A DNA stretch of 64,000 nt, from assembly GCA_041861885.1 (NCBI GenBank), contig JBGVUE010000001.1, positions 2,034,001-2,098,000 on the forward strand, given 5' to 3'. The notes under the pieces are model-generated. The model saw nothing but the letters and a program-made list of their open reading frames with translations. It ran no database searches and was not told where the DNA came from. This document shows, piece by piece, positions 59,959 through 64,000 of this stretch. Each line of letters starts with the position of its first letter. Position 1 is the stretch's first letter. The stretch comes from Haloimpatiens sp. FM7315 (GTDB taxonomy: Bacteria; Bacillota; Clostridia; Clostridiales; Clostridiaceae). The position numbers and the translations under genes were made by a program.

Positions 59959-60289
59959 GACCAATAAATTATCTGCAGAACTTGATGAACTTAAAAAATG
60001 TGGAGAAACATTAATTAAAATCTCAGATACTTTAAGAGAATTGTTTTCTACGGCAGAGGAAAATAAACCCAAGAAGAAAGAGGCAACTTCTGAAGAATCC
60101 CCAAAGACTGAAACAAAAACACTATCTCTTACTGATGTACGTGCTGTCCTAGCAGATAAATCTCGTAATGGATATACCTCAGATGTTAAAGCTCTACTTA
60201 TAAAATATGGTGCAGAGAAACTGTCAGATATCAATCCAGCAGATTATGAGGCACTACTTGCAGAGGTTAAGGTGATTGGAAATGACTAA
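59951..60289 (+). CDS. Early phage protein, conserved near DUF2800 genes
   Basis: 112 residues: a coiled N-terminus (LSAELDELKKCGETLIKI), a Lys/Glu-rich linker, and a C-terminal helical domain (SLTDVRAVLADKSRNGYTSDVKALLIKYG, about 62-90) that resembles the small DNA-binding-like tail often encoded before DUF2800. Function unknown. It overlaps both neighbours. Confidence 0.65.
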   Translation: MTKTNKLSAELDELKKCGETLIKISDTLRELFSTAEENKPKKKEATSEESPKTETKTLSLTDVRAVLADKSRNGYTSDVKALLIKYGAEKLSDINPADYEALLAEVKVIGND

Positions 60290-61403
60290 ACACGCATTAC
60301 TCTCAGCTTCATCTAGCCACAGGTGGATAAACTGCCCACCATCAGCTAAGTTATGTGCTAAACAAGAAGACAAAGCTAGTACCTATGCACAGCAAGGTAC
60401 AGATGCACACAGTTTATGCCAATATAAGCTTGAAAAAGCTCTAGGCATGAATACCAAAGACCCAACAAAGAATCTAGAATACTACGATGCAGAAATGGAA
60501 AGTTGTGCTGATGAATATGCCTCCTTTATCTTAGAGCAGATAGAGGCTGTAAAACATAATTGTTCAGACCCCTTGGTTTTAATTGAACAGCGTCTTGATT
60601 TTTCTAGATATGTAGAGGAAGGATTTGGCACCGGTGATTGTATTATCGTTGCAGATGGTATTCTTCAAGTAATTGATTATAAGCATGGTCTTGGCATCTT
60701 AATATCAGCAGAAGAAAATCCCCAAATGATGTGCTATGCACTAGGTGCTTTAGAACTCTTTGATGGTATCTACGATGTGGATATAGTTAAGATGACCATT
60801 TTCCAACCACGTAAAAGTAACGTCAGCACCTACACCATATCAAAGGAAGAACTTTTGAGATGGGGAAATGAAGTTCTTTCTCCTACTGCTAAACTTGCTT
60901 TTGCAGGTGAAGGAGATTTTAAAGCAGGTGAACACTGTCAGTTCTGCAAGGTAAAAGCTACTTGCCGTAAACGTGCCGAGTACAACCTTGAACTTGCAAA
61001 ATACGATTTTGAAATGCCAGCTACCCTTGATAACACAGAAATCGAAGTCATTCTCTCAAAGGCAGATAACCTTGTTGCTTGGGTCAATGACATTAAGGAT
61101 TATGCATTACATGAGGCACTAAGAGGGACAAAGTACGATGGATTTAAAATTGTAGAAGGTCGCTCCACAAGAAAATATACCAATGAACAAGCTGTTGCAG
61201 AGGCTGTCAATTCAGCAGGCTTTAACCCATACGAGCAGAAGCTCCTAGGAGTTACAGCTATGACTTCTACTCTTGGCAAAAAGAAATTTGAAGAAATTCT
61301 AGGCAGTCTCATTTACAAGGCACCAGGTAAACCAACACTCGTGCCGGAGGGTGACAAACGTCCGGCAATAAATACAGCACAAAATGATTTTATTGAAGAA
61401 TAA
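60282..61403 (+). CDS. DUF2800 phage protein (RecB/Cas4-like nuclease fold)
   Basis: 373 residues from ATG 60282-60284 behind AAGGTG. HALLSASSSHRWINCPPSAKLC is the family start; FGTGDCIIVADGILQVIDYKHG gives the D...D-x-K nuclease residues, and CQFCKVKATCRKRAEYN a Cys cluster that in Cas4/AddB relatives holds an Fe-S centre. It probably processes DNA ends for replication or recombination with DUF2815 and the polymerase. Confidence 0.88.
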   Translation: MTKHALLSASSSHRWINCPPSAKLCAKQEDKASTYAQQGTDAHSLCQYKLEKALGMNTKDPTKNLEYYDAEMESCADEYASFILEQIEAVKHNCSDPLVLIEQRLDFSRYVEEGFGTGDCIIVADGILQVIDYKHGLGILISAEENPQMMCYALGALELFDGIYDVDIVKMTIFQPRKSNVSTYTISKEELLRWGNEVLSPTAKLAFAGEGDFKAGEHCQFCKVKATCRKRAEYNLELAKYDFEMPATLDNTEIEVILSKADNLVAWVNDIKDYALHEALRGTKYDGFKIVEGRSTRKYTNEQAVAEAVNSAGFNPYEQKLLGVTAMTSTLGKKKFEEILGSLIYKAPGKPTLVPEGDKRPAINTAQNDFIEE

Positions 61404-61416
61404 GGAGGACAATATT

Positions 61417-61980
61417 ATGTCAAAATTAGCAAATCCAACTAAAGTTATTACAGGTCCACAAACAAGATGGAGCTACTGCAATGCATGGGACCCAAAGGCA
61501 ATTAATGGAGGTACACCTAAGTATAGTGTAAGCCTCATCATTCCTAAGTCCGATGTTAAAACTGTTGCAAAGCTTAAATCAGCTATTGAAGCTGCTTATC
61601 AAGAAGGTCAATCAAAACTAAAAGGAAATGGTAAAACTGTGCCTGCTCTTTCATCCCTAAAGACACCTCTTCGTGATGGCGATGCAGAAAGACCAGACGA
61701 CCCTACTTATGCAAATGCATACTTCATCAATGCCAATAGTGCTACAGCACCAGGTATAGTTGATGCAGACCGTAATCCTATCCTTGAACGCTCCGAAGTA
61801 TACTCTGGTGTTTATGGTAGAGCATCCATCAACCTTTATGTTTTCAACTCTAACGGAAATCGCGGGATCGCTTGTGGCTTGAATAACCTCCAAAAGATTG
61901 CCGATGGTGAACCTTTAGGTGGCAAATCTCGTGCAGAGGATGATTTTGATACAGAGGAAGATGATGATTTCCTTTCCTAA
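61417..61980 (+). CDS. DUF2815 protein, probable ssDNA-binding
   Basis: 187 residues from ATG 61417 behind AAGGAGGAC. KVITGPQTRWSYCNAWDPKA is the family start; the middle is an OB-like beta region (SLIIPKSDVKTVAKLKSAIE) and the end is very acidic (AEDDFDTEEDDDFLS), like SSB tails that recruit partners. It lies between DUF2800 and the polymerase. Confidence 0.9.
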   Translation: MSKLANPTKVITGPQTRWSYCNAWDPKAINGGTPKYSVSLIIPKSDVKTVAKLKSAIEAAYQEGQSKLKGNGKTVPALSSLKTPLRDGDAERPDDPTYANAYFINANSATAPGIVDADRNPILERSEVYSGVYGRASINLYVFNSNGNRGIACGLNNLQKIADGEPLGGKSRAEDDFDTEEDDDFLS

Positions 61981-62061
61981 GATAAAACCTTTAATCTCTA
62001 ACAGGGCGGTGGCTATGCTGCTGCCTTTTATTATGTTGAAGATAATCAATTGGAGGTAAAA

Positions 62062-64000
62062 ATGAAAACACTGAGTATAGATTTAGAATGTTTTAGTAGC
62101 GTTAATTTAAAGAAAAGTGGAGTTTATCGTTATTGTGAAAGTAATGATTTTACCATTTTACTTTTCGGATATAGCGTTGATGGTGCTGAAGTTAAGGTAG
62201 TTGACCTTACCTGTGGAGAGAAAATCCCACAAGCAATAATAGAAGCCTTAACTGATGATAGTGTTATAAAATGGGCATTTAATGCTACATTTGAACGTAT
62301 CTGTCTGTCAGCATGGCTTAGAAAAAATTATCCAAAATACTTCAAGAGCTATAATACTAACAATGATACTGTTGGTAACTACCTAAACCCCTCCTCATGG
62401 AAATGCTCCATGATATGGTCTGCTTACATTGGAATGCCATTATCCCTTGAAGCTGTTGGTGCTGTACTTGGATTACAGGAGCAGAAATTAAAGGAAGGAA
62501 AAGACCTTATCCGCTACTTCTGTGTACCATGCAAGCCCACAAAAACAAATGGAGGTCGCACTCGTAATCTTCCTATACATGATACAGCAAAATGGGCAAC
62601 CTTTGTCTCCTACAACCGCAGAGATGTTGAAGTTGAAATGTCCATTCAGAAAAAGCTTTCTAAGTTTCCTGTACCTGAATTTGTATGGAAAGAGTATCAC
62701 ATAGACCAGAAAATCAATGATCGTGGAATAACTATTGATATGGATGTTGTTGAACAGGCTATTAAGATGGATGAGCATTCTAGGGAAATGCTGTCAGAGC
62801 AAATGAAGAAACTTACAAATCTTGATAATCCAAATTCTGTAGTACAGATGAAACGATGGTTAGCTGAGAATGGAGTTAAAACCGACACTCTTGGTAAAAA
62901 GGCTGTGGCAGAAATGCTAAAGGATGCTCCTCAGAAACTTGCCGATGTCCTTACTCTCCGTCAGCAGCTTGCCAAATCAAGTATAAAGAAATATCAGGCA
63001 ATGCAGAATGCTATATGTGCTGACAGCCGTGCAAGAGGAATGTTCCAGTTTTATGGAGCAAATCGTAGCGGTCGTTGGTCTGGTCGCTTAATTCAATTGC
63101 AAAATCTACCTCAGAACCATATGCCAGATTTAGAGCAGGCTCGTGACCTTGTAAAAGGTGGTAACTATGCTGCATTAGAAATGCTTTATGATTCTATACC
63201 TGAGGTATTATCAGAGCTTATACGTACTGCCTTTATTCCAAGGACTGGATATAAATTCGCTGTGCTAGACTATAGTGCAATCGAGGCAAGGGTACTCTCA
63301 CACCTTGCACAGGAATCGTGGAGAAATAAAGTCTTTGCTAATAATGGAGATATTTATTGTGCAAGTGCATCTGCTATGTTTGGTGTTCCAGTTGAAAAAC
63401 ATGGTCAGAACAGCCATCTTCGTCAAAAAGGCAAGATAGCCGAACTTGCGTTAGGATACGGTGGATCAGTTGGTGCCTTAAAAGCAATGGGTGCTTTAGA
63501 TATGGGACTTAATGAAGAAGATTTACAGCCCCTAGTTAGTGCATGGAGAACTTCAAATCCTAACATTGTACGTTTTTGGTGGGATGTTGATGATGCAGTC
63601 AAGAATGCCATCAAACAAAAGACAACCACTGAAACTCATGGTATCTATTTTATTTACCAAAGTGGTATGCTCTTTATAAAACTCCCATCTGGTAGAAAAT
63701 TAGCTTATGTTAAACCTAAAATTGGCATAAACCAGTTTGGTGGAGAATCCGTAACTTACGAAGGTATCGGTGCAACAAAAAAATGGGAGCGCATCGAATC
63801 TTATGGCCCAAAATTTGTGGAAAATATTGTTCAGGCAATCTCAAGAGATATTCTAAGCTTTGCTATGGGTACTCTTAAAAACTATTTCATCTGTGGTCAT
63901 GTCCATGACGAATTAATTATTGAATGTTCTATGGACACATCCTTAGATGCCATAAGTGAAGAGATGGGTAGGACACCTCCATGGATAAAAGATCTGCAAT
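62062..64000 (+). CDS. Family A DNA polymerase (runs off the window)
   Basis: Starts MKTLSIDLECFSSVNLKKSG behind TTGGAGGT; 646 residues are visible. An N-terminal DnaQ-like proofreading domain (SIDLE; FNATFERICLSAW; YNRRDVEVE) is followed by polymerase motifs A (LDYSAIEARVLSHLA), B (RQKGKIAELALGYGG) and C (HVHDELIIE), all intact. This clostridial phage type replicates the phage genome with the D5-type primase-helicase. Confidence 0.93.
   Translation, partial: MKTLSIDLECFSSVNLKKSGVYRYCESNDFTILLFGYSVDGAEVKVVDLTCGEKIPQAIIEALTDDSVIKWAFNATFERICLSAWLRKNYPKYFKSYNTNNDTVGNYLNPSSWKCSMIWSAYIGMPLSLEAVGAVLGLQEQKLKEGKDLIRYFCVPCKPTKTNGGRTRNLPIHDTAKWATFVSYNRRDVEVEMSIQKKLSKFPVPEFVWKEYHIDQKINDRGITIDMDVVEQAIKMDEHSREMLSEQMKKLTNLDNPNSVVQMKRWLAENGVKTDTLGKKAVAEMLKDAPQKLADVLTLRQQLAKSSIKKYQAMQNAICADSRARGMFQFYGANRSGRWSGRLIQLQNLPQNHMPDLEQARDLVKGGNYAALEMLYDSIPEVLSELIRTAFIPRTGYKFAVLDYSAIEARVLSHLAQESWRNKVFANNGDIYCASASAMFGVPVEKHGQNSHLRQKGKIAELALGYGGSVGALKAMGALDMGLNEEDLQPLVSAWRTSNPNIVRFWWDVDDAVKNAIKQKTTTETHGIYFIYQSGMLFIKLPSGRKLAYVKPKIGINQFGGESVTYEGIGATKKWERIESYGPKFVENIVQAISRDILSFAMGTLKNYFICGHVHDELIIECSMDTSLDAISEEMGRTPPWIKDLQ

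Noticed and set aside
59926..60234. 102-codon minus-strand ORF opposite the early genes
   Set aside because: Antisense to a coupled plus-strand operon and Ser/Phe-rich.

Overview
The window is AT-rich with strong AGGAGG-type ribosome binding sites. Its protein families (M29 aminopeptidase, ZmaR-like GNAT, RsgA paralogue, clostridial siphophage genes) point to a Clostridium sensu stricto chromosome carrying a prophage. Almost everything left of 59.4 kb is on the minus strand; only the IS element and the rightmost phage operon are on the plus strand.

1-7.2 kb: small-molecule and RNA modifying enzymes. These are a HAD hydrolase, an NTF2-like protein, RsgA, two GNAT acetyltransferases, a nucleotidyltransferase and a SpoU/TrmH methyltransferase. 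The block holds a partly collapsed segmental duplication: the NTF2-like gene is present twice, and a deletion scar fuses ends of the nucleotidyltransferase and GNAT genes. Two decaying pieces of an M29 aminopeptidase are also present.

7.2-24.3 kb: a defence-island-like region. It contains an IS3-family element with a programmed frameshift site, a truncated Mrr/Cap4-type nuclease, and an ABC three-component-like locus (nuclease-type effector, two small proteins, SMC/Rad50-like ATPase with CPxC hook, plus an HNH protein). Next come an orphan PD-(D/E)XK-type gene and a compact operon of Xre regulator, SF2 helicase, sacsin/HSP90-like GHKL ATPase and a zinc-cysteine protein. I do not recognise that last operon as a named system. 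The spacers between cassettes hold copies of a GC-richer structured repeat and the cassette terminators.

24.4-64 kb: a siphophage-type prophage running off the right edge. From left to right it has a three-gene serine recombinase module, lysis (amidase-SPOR, holin), receptor-binding/tail proteins, tape measure, tail chaperone with a likely -1 frameshift, major tail protein, HK97-type head genes, portal and terminase. Then come a cluster with amidoligase and gamma-glutamylcyclotransferase genes, a ParB-methyltransferase, HNH, a DUF1492-type regulator, SNF2 helicase, VRR-NUC, primase-helicase and Rha. A roughly 400-bp divergent control region follows, then plus-strand early genes (DUF2800, DUF2815, family A DNA polymerase). 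Two cargo genes (morons) sit inside the structural module with their own transcription signals.

Two cross-cutting observations matter for any reader. First, eight frameshifts in this window are all repaired by adding one base to an A/T homopolymer (4-7 nt as it stands), so several split genes are probably single genes. Second, two unreported-looking cis-element families occur in the prophage: a bipartite GTCC box in front of three transcription units, and a leader element with covarying arms in front of three genes of the amidoligase cluster.
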